Below are positions 17,821 through 26,995 of a DNA stretch of 64,000 bases, in pieces. The stretch's first letter is position 1; every line of letters starts with the position of its first letter. Origin of the DNA: Neisseriaceae bacterium JH1-16 (GTDB taxonomy: Bacteria > Pseudomonadota > Gammaproteobacteria > Burkholderiales > Chromobacteriaceae); contig JAPDNP010000004.1 in NCBI GenBank assembly GCA_025989215.1, positions 1 through 64,000 of the forward strand. The letters run 5' to 3'. The notes beneath the pieces were generated by a model that worked only from the letters and a program-made list of their open reading frames with translations, searched no databases and had not been told where the DNA came from. The translations under genes were made by a program, and so were the position numbers.

Positions 17821-18753
17821 ATGTCCGCCCCCGCTGCTCCGCTGCCCAACGCCACCCGCCATCTCGACGACCTGCTGCTGTTTCTCCAGGTGGTCGACGC
17901 CGGCGGCTTCAGCGCGGCCGAGCGGCGCACCGGCATCCCCAAGTCGCGGCTGTCGCGGCGCCTGGCGACGCTGGAGGCCGAGCTCGGCGTGCGCCTGCTG
18001 CACCGCTCTGCCCAGAGCTTCGGCCTGACCGCGCTGGGTGAGGAGATCGCCCGCCATGCGCGCGAAGCCGCCGCCCAGGTCGAGCGGATCACCCAGCTGA
18101 GCCAGGACAGCCTGGTCGAGCCGAACGGGGTCGTGCACCTGCACACCTCGGTGCTGATCGGCGAAACCACGCTGCCGCCGCTCTTGGCCGAGTTCTCGCG
18201 GCGCTACCCACGGGTGCGGGTGCAACTGACGCTGTCGAACCGCTTCGTCGACCTGGTCGAGGAGCGGCTCGACCTGGTGATCCGCGCCGCCGCCACGCCG
18301 CTGGCTTCGGCCGACGTGATCGCCCGGCCGCTGGCGAGCACCGCCTCGGTGATCGTCGCCCACCCTGCCCTGCTCGACGCCGGCGTGCCGGATTCGCTCG
18401 ACGCGCTGAGCGCCCACCCCTGCCTCGCACAGGGCACGCTGCTGGCGCCGCGCCCCTGGCAGTTCATCGATGAAAACGGCACGACGCTGGACTGGCCGGT
18501 GTCGCCGGTGATCGCGGTCGACAACCTGCTGGCGGTGCGCGAGCTGGCGCTCGGCGGGGCCGGCTTTGCCCAGCTGCCGATCCATCTGTGCGAAGCGGCG
18601 CTGGCCGACGGCCGGCTGGTCCGCGTGCTTGACCAGTTGTGCCCGCGTCCGGCCACGCTGTACGTGATGTATCCCAGCCGCCACGGCATGAGCTCGGCAG
18701 TACGCGCACTATTGGACTTTCTGCAACAAGGTTGGCCGAACGGCGGGCACTGA
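17821..18753 (+). CDS. LysR family transcriptional regulator
   Basis: A 310-residue LTTR with the N-terminal winged helix-turn-helix near residues 15-75 (DDLLLFLQVVDAGGFSAAERRTGIPKSRLSRRLATLEAELGV-type pattern) and a substrate-binding domain after residue ~100. The EERLDLVIR phrase is typical of the CrgA/AaeR-like subgroup. It runs in the same direction as an SDR gene 260 bases downstream rather than divergently. The last codons contain a DUS-like copy (18732) read as Trp-Pro-Asn. The ligand is unknown. Confidence 0.9.
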   Translation: MSAPAAPLPNATRHLDDLLLFLQVVDAGGFSAAERRTGIPKSRLSRRLATLEAELGVRLLHRSAQSFGLTALGEEIARHAREAAAQVERITQLSQDSLVEPNGVVHLHTSVLIGETTLPPLLAEFSRRYPRVRVQLTLSNRFVDLVEERLDLVIRAAATPLASADVIARPLASTASVIVAHPALLDAGVPDSLDALSAHPCLAQGTLLAPRPWQFIDENGTTLDWPVSPVIAVDNLLAVRELALGGAGFAQLPIHLCEAALADGRLVRVLDQLCPRPATLYVMYPSRHGMSSAVRALLDFLQQGWPNGGH

Positions 18754-19013
18754 GCCGACACGTTCCGCCACACTCGGGTGATGCCGGCGGCGTAGTTATG
18801 CCGCTCGAACCGCTCGTGTCCGTCCCGGCCGTGCCGCTGGGGCGTTACTCCAGGCCCTGCACTCGCCGGCTAGCACGCCGCCGCCAGCTCCATGGCGTTC
18901 CATTTCTGCAACGCGTCGTTGCGCCGCCGCATCTCGACGCCGTCGCCCTGGCTTCCGTACTGTCATCCCCATCGACGGGCACTTCCGCCCACCAGGCAGA
19001 CAGGAGTTTCAAC

Positions 19014-19754
19014 ATGACGGCAGCACAGAAAATCGCAGTAATCACCGGCGCTTCGCGCGGCATCGGCAAGGCCACCGCCCAGGCCTTGGCCGCCCGCGGC
19101 CACCAGGTCGCCATCGTGTTCAAACAGCAGCGCGCCGCCGCCGACGCGGTGGTCGCCGAGATCATCGCCGCCGGCGGGCACGCCGAAGCCTTCCAGGCCG
19201 ATGTCGCCGACGCCGGCTCGGTCGATGCGCTGGCCCACGCCATCGCGCGCCGCTACGGCCATATCGACGTGCTGGTCAACAGCGCCGGCGTCTACGGCGC
19301 CCGCCCCTTGGCCGAACTCGACCCGGCCTTCTTCACCGAGCAGTTCCACAACAACACCTTGAGCGTGCTGCTGACCACCCGGGCCTTCGCGCCGCTGTTC
19401 GGCGCCGCGGGCGGCAGCATCGTCAACCTGTCGAGCAACCTGGCGCGCGCGCCGCAGGCCGAGACCGCGGTGTATTCGGCCAGCAAGGCGGCGGTCGACG
19501 CGCTGACCCGCGGCTTCGCGATCGAGCTCGGCCCGCGCCAGATCCGCGTCAACGCGGTCGCCCCCTTCATCACCCGCACCGACATGACCGCCGGCATCCC
19601 GGACGAGCTGCGCCAGCAGTTCGCCGCCCAGACCCCGCTGGGCCGCCTGGCCGAACCGCAGGACATCGCCCGCGCCATCGTCGCCCTCGCCTCCGACGAT
19701 CTGGCCTGGGTGACCGGCCGCACGCTGTTGACCGACGGCGGCTTCACCGACTGA
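19014..19754 (+). CDS. SDR family oxidoreductase (3-oxoacyl-reductase-like)
   Basis: A 246-residue classical SDR. The cofactor loop TGASRGIG is at about residues 11-18, NSAG near 88, the catalytic Ser near 140, and YSASK near 153. The C-terminal TGRTLLTDGGFTD is typical of FabG-like enzymes. CAGGAG sits eight bases ahead of the ATG at 19014. The upstream 260 bases hold no gene. A hairpin element (19757) begins two bases after the stop. The substrate is unknown; a quinone or aldehyde reductase role would be a guess. Confidence 0.9.
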   Translation: MTAAQKIAVITGASRGIGKATAQALAARGHQVAIVFKQQRAAADAVVAEIIAAGGHAEAFQADVADAGSVDALAHAIARRYGHIDVLVNSAGVYGARPLAELDPAFFTEQFHNNTLSVLLTTRAFAPLFGAAGGSIVNLSSNLARAPQAETAVYSASKAAVDALTRGFAIELGPRQIRVNAVAPFITRTDMTAGIPDELRQQFAAQTPLGRLAEPQDIARAIVALASDDLAWVTGRTLLTDGGFTD

Positions 19755-19756
19755 CT

Positions 19757-19873
19757 TAGAGCCGCTAACAGAACCCTCCCGGCGTCGTTGCGCTGCCTTG
19801 CCGTACTAGCTGTACTGTCTGCGGCAGCGCGCCTAGCCGGGATCGCTTCGCTGGGCTTTGTTAGCGACTCTTA
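19757..19873 (+). repeat. Hairpin element E1 (about 117 bp, MITE-like)
   Basis: The ends GAGCCGCTAACA and TTTGTTAGCGACTC are inverted repeats. An inner palindrome (GCGCTGCC...GGCAGCGC) lets the whole element fold back on itself. It is flanked on both sides by TTA, a likely 3-base target duplication. Copies: E2 26405-26516, E3 26846-26950 and E4 49908-50015 (reverse orientation). It starts right behind the SDR stop codon. It encodes no protein. Confidence 0.8.
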
Positions 19874-19932
19874 ATCCCATGCCATCGAGCCCGCCCTCCT
19901 CGCACGCTCGGCGGCGCAGCCCCGGAGTTTCC

Positions 19933-21077
19933 ATGCCCTTTGCCATTCTGCTGCTGGCCGCCGCCGGCTTTACCGTGCTGACCACCGAGTTCCTGATCAT
20001 CGGATTATTGCCGGCCTTGGCACGCGACCTGGGGGTCGGCGTCGCCCAGGCCGGCCTGCTGGTGTCGCTGTTCGCGCTGGTGGTGGCGCTGACCGGCCCG
20101 CTCTTGACCGCCCGCGTCTCCCGCATCGAACGGCGCCGGCTGTTCGTCGCACTGCTGGTGCTGTTCGGCGCCGCCAATCTGCTCGCCGCGCTGGCGCCCG
20201 ATTTCGCCACCATGGCGGTGGCGCGGCTATTGCCGGCGCTGGGGGTGGCGGTGTTCTGGTCGATGGCCTGCGAGACCGCGGTGGACATGCTCGGATCGGC
20301 CCAGGCCGGCCGGGCGCTGGCGATGATGGCCTATGGCATGGTCGCGGCCACCGTGTTCGGCATCCCGCTGGGCACCCTACTCGGCGAGGCGTTCGGCTGG
20401 CGCTGCTGGCCTTCGCCAATGCCGCGCTGCTGACAAAGCTGCCCACGGTCCGTCCGGCCCAGGCGACGCTGAGCTTGGCCGAACAACTGCGCCTTGCTCG
20501 CCGGCCGGCGCTGCTTGGCCATGTGTCGCTGTCGGTGCTGTCGTTTACCGGCATGTTCACCGCCTACACCTATCTGGCCGACCTGCTGGAACGCCTGGCC
20601 GGCCTGCACGGCCCCCTGGTCGGCTGGGCCTTGATGGTATTCGGCGCGGTGGGGCTGATCGGCAATGGCTTGGGCGGGCGGCTGGTCGACCGCAGCGCCA
20701 GGCGCGCGATGCTGCTGTTCAGCCTGGTGCTGGCGCTCGGCCTGTTGGCACTGGTGCCGGCCAGCGGCAACTATCTGACCCTGGCCGTGGTACTGGGCAC
20801 ATGGTGGATCGCGCAGGCGGCGCTGTTCATCGTCAACAACGCGCGGCTGATGCAAGCGGTGCCCGAGGCACCGGCCTTCGGTTCGGCGTTGAACATCGCC
20901 GGCGCCAATGCCGGCATCGCGCTGGGCGCGCTGCTCGGCGGCCGGGTGATCGATGCCATCGGCCACGCCTATCTGGGCGAGGCCGCCGCGCTGCTGATCG
21001 GCCTGTCGATGCTGCTGGCGCTGCGGCTGATGCCGGCCCGGCCAAGCCTGATGCCAACGTTGGCCGAACGTGGCTGA
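19933..21077 (+). pseudogene. MFS drug/H+ antiporter-like gene broken by a frameshift
   Basis: Two frames make up one DHA1-type (AraJ/YdhP-like) transporter. The N-terminal half runs from 19933 (CGGAG six bases upstream) through six helices to FGWR, then leaves frame and stops at 20433. The C-terminal half continues in another frame from about 20401 as LALLAFANAALL, through SLAEQ, to 21077. A few residues normally found between FGWR and the next helix are missing, so a short deletion near 20398-20403 that is not a multiple of three explains the shift. As read, no full transporter is made. A sequencing error remains possible. Confidence 0.75.
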
Positions 21078-21210
21078 ACACCGACTCACGGCCCTCGTAC
21101 CGGTCCGCGTGGGCTGGCCGTACGCCGAGCGGGACGACTCGATGAGTCCCCCCTCTTTATACCTGTCCCATTCGCCCTTGCAGCCACCAGCGCGCAGTCA
21201 GATTTCGCGC

Positions 21211-23262
21211 TTACAGATCGAGCACCAGCTCACTTGCAGGTCGCGCGCAGCAGATCAGCGCCTCGCCCGGCGCGGGCTGCGCCAGCGGTGGGCTTGGATA
21301 GGCCACCTCGCCCGTCACGACCCGAGTGGCGCAGCTGCCGCACAGGCCGCTGCGGCAACTGTACGTCGGGCTCAGTCCGGCCTGTTCGGCCAAGGTCAGC
21401 AGGCTGCCCTGCTCCGGCAGCCACTGCGCCGTCTTGCCCGAGCGGGCGAAATGCACCGTCTGCGGCGCCGACTCGATCGCCCCCTCCACCGCAACCGCCG
21501 GCTCGGCACTGTCGTCGAGCGAGCCCCCCGGGCCGAAGAACTCGTAGTGGATGCGCTCCTTCGCCACGCCCAAGCGCCGCAGCGCCCAGAACACCGCCCT
21601 CATGAAGCCGTCCGGCCCGCACAGATAGACCTCGTAGTCGTCGAGCGGCAACACGCGCCGCAACAGCTCCGCATCGATGCGCCCGGCGCTGTCGTAGCCG
21701 ATCCCTTGCACGTCCGCCTCGTCCGGCTGCGACAGGCACAGGTGCACGTTCAACGGCGAATACCGCTCGGCCAGCGCGCGCAGCGGTCGGCCGAACGCCA
21801 GCTCGCGACCATTGCGGGCGGCATGGATGAACCAGGTTGGCCGAAGCCGGTGAGCAATGCCGTCATCGGGAAACAGCGCGCCGAGCATCGCCAACATCGG
21901 CGTGACGCCCACCCCGCCTGACAGCAACAGCACCGGGCGATTGCTCGCCGTATCCAGCGTGAACACCCCGCGCGGCGCCTGCGCCTCGATGCGGTCGCCG
22001 ACGCCGACTTGGTCGTGCAGATAGGCGGACACCCCGCCGGCACGCTTGATCGTGAGCCGGTAATCGCGCCCGTTGGCCGCCTGCGACAGCGTGTAGGTGC
22101 GCGAGCGCATGCCCAGCCCCGGCAGTTCAACACGGATCGGCAGGAACTGGCCGGGCCGATACGGCGCCAGCCCCTGCTCGTCGTCCGGCTGCAGGTAGAA
22201 GGACTTGATCGTGGCGCTTTCCTGTTCGATGCGCACCACGCGAAACGGCCGGTAGTGGTCGGCCTGCTGCGCGAGCCGGGTCGCCTCGGCCACCGCCTGC
22301 CAGTCGCCGGTGGCGGCCAACATCGGCGAGGCGTCCTCCAGCTGCCAACGCAGCGGCAAGCGACCCACCAGCCGCAACACCCGCTCGATGCGAAAGCGCA
22401 CCAGCCGCTCGGCGCCCGCAAACGCGCGCAGTTCCTCGCCGTCCCACAGCACCTCGCCGCGACCGGCCAGGTACAGCAGCTCACCGGTGGCGAAATCGGG
22501 AAACAGCAGCCCGGCGCGCGGTTCGAGCAGCAGGTTGCCCAGCGTATTGAAATGGAAGTTGCCGCGAAAATCGGGCCAGGTCAGCGTGCGCTCGTCGTCG
22601 ACGCGCACGAAGCCCGGCTTGCCGCCGCGATGCGACACGTCGGTGCCGAAAGCGGCGCCGTCGCCCGTTTCCGGCGCGGCATGGGTGGCGATGAAAAAGG
22701 TATCGGCCGCGGCGATGCGAGCGGCGGCGGCCGCGTCCAGCGTGTCCCGCCACTCGGGCGCCGGCAACGGCGCGCCGTCATCCGGCGCTATCGCGTAATG
22801 CCGCCGCTGGATGTACTGCGGGCAGTTGCCGAAGCTCTGCGTCACCGACACGGCCAGGCCGCGCGCATCCCGGCCCGCGACCGTGCCGTTCAGGCGGTTG
22901 CGCCGACGGGTGTGCAACTCGATGCCCAATAGGCCCAGTGCCGCACCCGGCCTCAGCGCCCCGGCTAGCGGGTCGCCGTCGACCGGCGTGGCCGCGATCT
23001 GCAGCAGCGCAGGGTCGGGCGAATGGGCAAAGCCGGGTTGGCCGAACAGCAGCGAGGCCCAGGGCTGGCCGGCCTCGTCCAGCGCGCCGATCACCACGAA
23101 CGGCAGCTGAGCGAAGAAGGTCCGGTGCTGCTCGGGCATCACCCCGCGCACCACCCGGCGGCCAACCGCCTCGACCTGCTCGCGCACGCCGGCGCGGCGC
23201 TGGGCCTCCTGCTCGCCGGGATGGAAGGGGGACGTGGAATGGGGCCAAGCGGGCAATGTCAT
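21211..23262 (-). CDS. Pyridoxamine-phosphate-oxidase-fold / FNR / ferredoxin fusion oxidoreductase
   Basis: A 683-residue three-module protein. Residues ~1-310 form a flavin-binding split-barrel (PPOX) region containing GFVRVDDERTLTWPDFRGN. About 335-575 are an FAD/NAD(P) reductase domain (RSRTYTLSQ for FAD; LLSGGVGVTPMLAML for the nucleotide). The C-terminal ~90 residues are a plant-type ferredoxin with CRSGLCGSC plus a distal ICC. It probably passes electrons from NAD(P)H through flavins to a 2Fe-2S centre. The ATG at 23262 has GGAG ahead of it. It lies downstream of a GST in the same direction, with a hairpin between. Substrate unknown. Confidence 0.88.
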   Translation of the reverse strand: MTLPAWPHSTSPFHPGEQEAQRRAGVREQVEAVGRRVVRGVMPEQHRTFFAQLPFVVIGALDEAGQPWASLLFGQPGFAHSPDPALLQIAATPVDGDPLAGALRPGAALGLLGIELHTRRRNRLNGTVAGRDARGLAVSVTQSFGNCPQYIQRRHYAIAPDDGAPLPAPEWRDTLDAAAAARIAAADTFFIATHAAPETGDGAAFGTDVSHRGGKPGFVRVDDERTLTWPDFRGNFHFNTLGNLLLEPRAGLLFPDFATGELLYLAGRGEVLWDGEELRAFAGAERLVRFRIERVLRLVGRLPLRWQLEDASPMLAATGDWQAVAEATRLAQQADHYRPFRVVRIEQESATIKSFYLQPDDEQGLAPYRPGQFLPIRVELPGLGMRSRTYTLSQAANGRDYRLTIKRAGGVSAYLHDQVGVGDRIEAQAPRGVFTLDTASNRPVLLLSGGVGVTPMLAMLGALFPDDGIAHRLRPTWFIHAARNGRELAFGRPLRALAERYSPLNVHLCLSQPDEADVQGIGYDSAGRIDAELLRRVLPLDDYEVYLCGPDGFMRAVFWALRRLGVAKERIHYEFFGPGGSLDDSAEPAVAVEGAIESAPQTVHFARSGKTAQWLPEQGSLLTLAEQAGLSPTYSCRSGLCGSCATRVVTGEVAYPSPPLAQPAPGEALICCARPASELVLDL

Positions 23263-23346
23263 GTCGTTCTCCAAGGCTTGCGATGCGGCTTCGCTTCGGC
23301 CATTCCGCCTTGCCGAACACGGCAGGTAAATGGGGGGGCGACATAG

Positions 23347-23391
23347 GCCTTGCCCCCGTCCCGGCATTAGGTCGGGACAAGGGCAAGGCCG
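23347..23391 (-). terminator. Hairpin between GST and fusion oxidoreductase genes
   Basis: GGCCTTGCCC...GTCCC and GGGAC...GGGCAAGGCC form a long stem with an 11-base loop. There is no T run on either strand, so it may attenuate or protect mRNA rather than terminate fully. Confidence 0.5.
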
Positions 23392-23423
23392 CTAACTGGC
23401 CGACGCGACCCGTTGTGCGGAGG

Positions 23424-24062
23424 TCAAGCCGCCAGCCCTACCGGCGTGCGGACCATCGGCACGAAGCCCGGCAACGCCTCGATACGCGCGAGCCACGCAC
23501 GGAGCTGCGGATAGCCGTCGAGCGCCACATCGCCTTCCGGCGCATGCGCGATGTAGCTGTAGCAGGCGATGTCGGCGATGGTCGGTGCCGCCCCGACGAG
23601 GTAGGCCGATTCGGCCAACTCCTGCTCCATCACCGCGAACAGCGCATGGCTCCTGGCGATCAGCGACTCGGCGTCGAGCGGCGCGCCGAACACCCGCACC
23701 AGCCGTGCCGCGGCGGGGCCGGCGGCGATCTGCCCGGCCGCCACCGACAGCCAGCGCTGCACCCGGGCAGCGGCGAGCGGGTCGCGCGGCAACCAGCGCC
23801 CATCGTCGTAACGGCTGGCGAGATAGACCAGGATGGCGTTGGAGTCGGCCAGGATCGTGCCGGCGTCGTCGATCACCGGCACTTGGCCGAACGGGTTCAG
23901 GCTCAGGAAGGCGGCGCTCTTGTGCTCTTTGGCCGCCAGATCGACATCGATCAGCTGGCAAGGCAGGCCAAGCAGCGACAGGAACAACTCGACGCGATGG
24001 CTATGGCCGGACAGGTGGAAGCGGTACAGCTTGATCGGCTGGGTGGGGGTAGCGGTACGCAT
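23424..24062 (-). CDS. Glutathione S-transferase family protein
   Basis: A 212-residue cytosolic GST. The N-terminal thioredoxin-like domain ([20 protein letters not shown]) has Ser/His where the catalytic residue is expected, followed by the cis-proline QVPVI and the [11 protein letters not shown] glutathione-binding motif. The C-terminal half is all-helical. GGAG lies seven bases before the ATG. It is divergent from a LysR gene, a common regulator-target pair. DUS-like copies at 23610 (LAE) and 23883 (FGQ) lie within it. Confidence 0.92.
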   Translation of the reverse strand: MRTATPTQPIKLYRFHLSGHSHRVELFLSLLGLPCQLIDVDLAAKEHKSAAFLSLNPFGQVPVIDDAGTILADSNAILVYLASRYDDGRWLPRDPLAAARVQRWLSVAAGQIAAGPAAARLVRVFGAPLDAESLIARSHALFAVMEQELAESAYLVGAAPTIADIACYSYIAHAPEGDVALDGYPQLRAWLARIEALPGFVPMVRTPVGLAA

Positions 24063-24173
24063 GATCGACTCCGGATGACGGTTGGGGTGACGTCATTATC
24101 GATAGCACCGACAACCGGATAAATGAGCCAATCCGTATTTGACTACTCCGGTTTTCGGATCAATGATCCGGAC
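24063..24173. promoter_or_regulatory. Divergent promoter/operator region between GST and LysR
   Basis: This 111-base gap contains repeated CCGGAT/ATCCGG-like blocks (near 24071, 24114, 24130, 24150 and 24165). These could form inverted pairs suitable for a LysR-type dimer. An AT-rich patch at 24093-24105 offers -10 elements. Assignment is from position and symmetry only. Confidence 0.4.
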
Positions 24174-25067
24174 ATGGACAAACTACGCGCGATGCAGACC
24201 TTCGTCGCCATCGTCGAGCAGGGCAGCCTGACCGCCGCCGCCCGGGCGCTCGACTCCTCGCTGCCGGCGGTGGTGCGCACCCTCGCCGCGCTGGAGGACA
24301 CGCTGGCGGTGCGGCTGCTCAACCGCACCACCCGGCGCCTGTCGCTGACCGCCGAGGGCCAGGCCTATCTCGACAGCTGTCGCCACATCCTCGGAGCCAT
24401 CCAGGAAGCCGAACAGCGCCTCACTGTGCAGCAGGGCGAACCGAGCGGCACGCTGGTCGTCACCGCGCCGGTGCTGTTCGGCCAGATGTACGTCGCACCG
24501 GCCGTCACCCGCTTCCTCCAGCACTACCCCGGGGTGAGCTGCCGGCTGGTGCAGCTCGACCGGGTGGTGAACCTGCTGGAGGAAGGCATCGACGTCGGCA
24601 TCCGCATCTCGCCGCTGGAGGACTCGACGCTGATCGCGCAGACCATCGGCGCCATCCGCCGCGTGGTGGTGGCGAGCCCGGCTTTCCTCGCCCGACAGCC
24701 CGAACTGCACCATCCGCGCGAGCTGCTTTCGGCCAACTGCATCCGCTCGATCGGCACCGGGCGGGCCAGCTGGACCTTCTTTGAAAACGGCCGGGAAACC
24801 GCCCAGTCGGTCTCCGGCAATCTGGAGCTGAACCACAGCCTGACCGCGGTCGAAGCCTGCGTGGCCGGCATCGGCTACGGTCAGTTTCTGTCCTACCAGG
24901 TAGCGCCCTACCTGGCGGACGGGCGCTTGCGGGTGGTGCTGGAGGCGTTCCAGCCGCCGGCCAGGCCACTGAGCATCGTCTACCCGCACGCCCGGCTGCT
25001 GCCGTCGCGCACCCGGCTGTTCGTCGACTGGATGAAGCGCGAACTGGGCACTACGCTCGGCGGTTGA
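24174..25067 (+). CDS. LysR family transcriptional regulator
   Basis: A 297-residue LTTR: N-terminal HTH (MDKLRAMQTFVAIVEQGSLTAAARAL, residues 1-60) and a C-terminal effector domain with NLLEEGIDVGIRI typical of the DsdC/CrgA-like group. The start at 24174 matches the family; an in-frame ATG at 24123 would add 17 residues that overlap the probable operator. It most likely regulates the divergent GST gene. It ends eight bases before the convergent DUF1289 gene. Confidence 0.9.
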   Translation: MDKLRAMQTFVAIVEQGSLTAAARALDSSLPAVVRTLAALEDTLAVRLLNRTTRRLSLTAEGQAYLDSCRHILGAIQEAEQRLTVQQGEPSGTLVVTAPVLFGQMYVAPAVTRFLQHYPGVSCRLVQLDRVVNLLEEGIDVGIRISPLEDSTLIAQTIGAIRRVVVASPAFLARQPELHHPRELLSANCIRSIGTGRASWTFFENGRETAQSVSGNLELNHSLTAVEACVAGIGYGQFLSYQVAPYLADGRLRVVLEAFQPPARPLSIVYPHARLLPSRTRLFVDWMKRELGTTLGG

Positions 25068-25074
25068 AACGGCG

Positions 25075-25254
25075 TCACCCTAGCTTGGGTAACTTGGCCT
25101 GCCGCCGGGTCCTGTCCTGCAGGATCTGGTGGCGGCGATGATCCTTCATCTTCCTCCACTCCCGACACTCCTCGCGGGTGCGCAGGCAGGCGACGCAGTA
25201 GCCGCTCTTGCCGTCGAAACGACACAGCTCGACGCAGGGGGATTTGACCGCCAC
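25075..25254 (-). CDS. DUF1289 small cysteine protein
   Basis: A 59-residue protein with the DUF1289 pattern: CVELC, then YCVACLRTREECREW, giving five cysteines that probably bind a metal. The GTG at 25254 lies one base after the TGA stop of the CDF transporter, so the two are co-transcribed and translationally coupled. Function unknown. In many proteobacteria this domain accompanies redox or RNA-related genes, which does not help here. Confidence 0.8.
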   Translation of the reverse strand: MAVKSPCVELCRFDGKSGYCVACLRTREECREWRKMKDHRRHQILQDRTRRQAKLPKLG

Positions 25255-25255
25255 C

Positions 25256-26290
<1,035 letters not shown>

Positions 26291-26404
26291 GGCAGACGCT
26301 TTCATCGTGACGCCCATCCCCATCCGGCCGGATAGGCTGCCGGCCAGGGGGCATTTGGATAGAATGAGACACAGTCAGGGCGGCATACTGCCGCCCCACC
26401 TAAC

Positions 26405-26516
26405 AGAGCCGCTGACAAGCACCCTTGGCGCTGTTGCGCTGCCTGGGCGTACTTCTTGTAGCGCCTACGGCAGCGCGCCTAGCCAAGGCCGCTAAGCTGA
26501 GTGTTGTCGACGGCTC
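26405..26516 (+). repeat. Hairpin element E2 (about 112 bp)
   Basis: A copy of the E1 family with ends AGAGCCGCTGACAA and TTGTCGACGGCT and the inner GCGCTGCC/GGCAGCGC palindrome. It occupies most of the divergent dmeF-dmeR gap, ending just upstream of the dmeR operator, so it may affect promoter activity. Confidence 0.75.
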
Positions 26517-26518
26517 AA

Positions 26519-26548
26519 CATATACTATACCCCACTATACTAATTGGG
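26519..26548. promoter_or_regulatory. Candidate RcnR/FrmR-type operator and promoter
   Basis: ACTATAC occurs twice (26524-26530 and 26534-26540) around a CCC core, giving an AT-rich/C-tract/AT-rich pattern like operators of the CsoR/RcnR family. TATACT boxes inside it could serve as -10 elements. It lies 30 bases before the regulator start. Confidence 0.5.
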
Positions 26549-26569
26549 TTCCACCCAGGGACGAACGAC

Positions 26570-26845
26570 ATGCCGCATACCGTCAAAGGCAAGAAACAAC
26601 TGCTCACCCGTGTACGGCGCATCAAGGGTCAGGCGGAAGGGCTGGAGCGGGCGTTGGAGGCGGAGACCGACTGTTCGGCCATCCTGCAACAGATCGCCGC
26701 GATTCGCGGCGCGGTGAACGGCCTGATGACCGAGGTACTGGAAGGACACTTGCGCGAGCACCTGGGCGCGGAGGCGGTCGACCCGGCGCAGCGCGACGAG
26801 GATCTGGAGCAAGTGGTGCGAGTGCTGCGCTCCTACCTGAAATAA
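26570..26845 (+). CDS. Metal-sensing repressor of the CsoR/RcnR family (DmeR-like)
   Basis: A 91-residue all-helical regulator. His3, Cys35, His60 and His64 coincide in number and spacing with the nickel/cobalt ligands of E. coli RcnR, which separates it from formaldehyde-sensing FrmR and copper-sensing CsoR. The start at 26570 puts the ligand His at position 3, supporting that choice. It is divergent from the dmeF-like exporter and presumably represses both genes until Ni or Co binds. A hairpin element starts directly after its TAA stop. Confidence 0.9.
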   Translation: MPHTVKGKKQLLTRVRRIKGQAEGLERALEAETDCSAILQQIAAIRGAVNGLMTEVLEGHLREHLGAEAVDPAQRDEDLEQVVRVLRSYLK

Positions 26846-26950
26846 GAGCCGCCAATGACACCCTCCGGGCATTGTGCTGCCACCCTGCCGTACTGTCTGA
26901 GACAGCACGCCTGGCCGGGGCCAGCTTCGCCGAATTGAGCTGACAGCTCG
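26846..26950 (+). repeat. Hairpin element E3 (about 105 bp)
   Basis: A diverged member of the E1 family starting GAGCCGCCAATGACA immediately behind the dmeR stop and ending TTGAGCTGACAGCTCG. The inner GTGCTGCC...GACAGCAC palindrome is kept. It could terminate or stabilise the dmeR mRNA. Confidence 0.65.
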
Positions 26951-26995
26951 AAGTGCCCGGCCCCGATGCGAAAGTCGCGTCGGGGCCGTCGAGGC

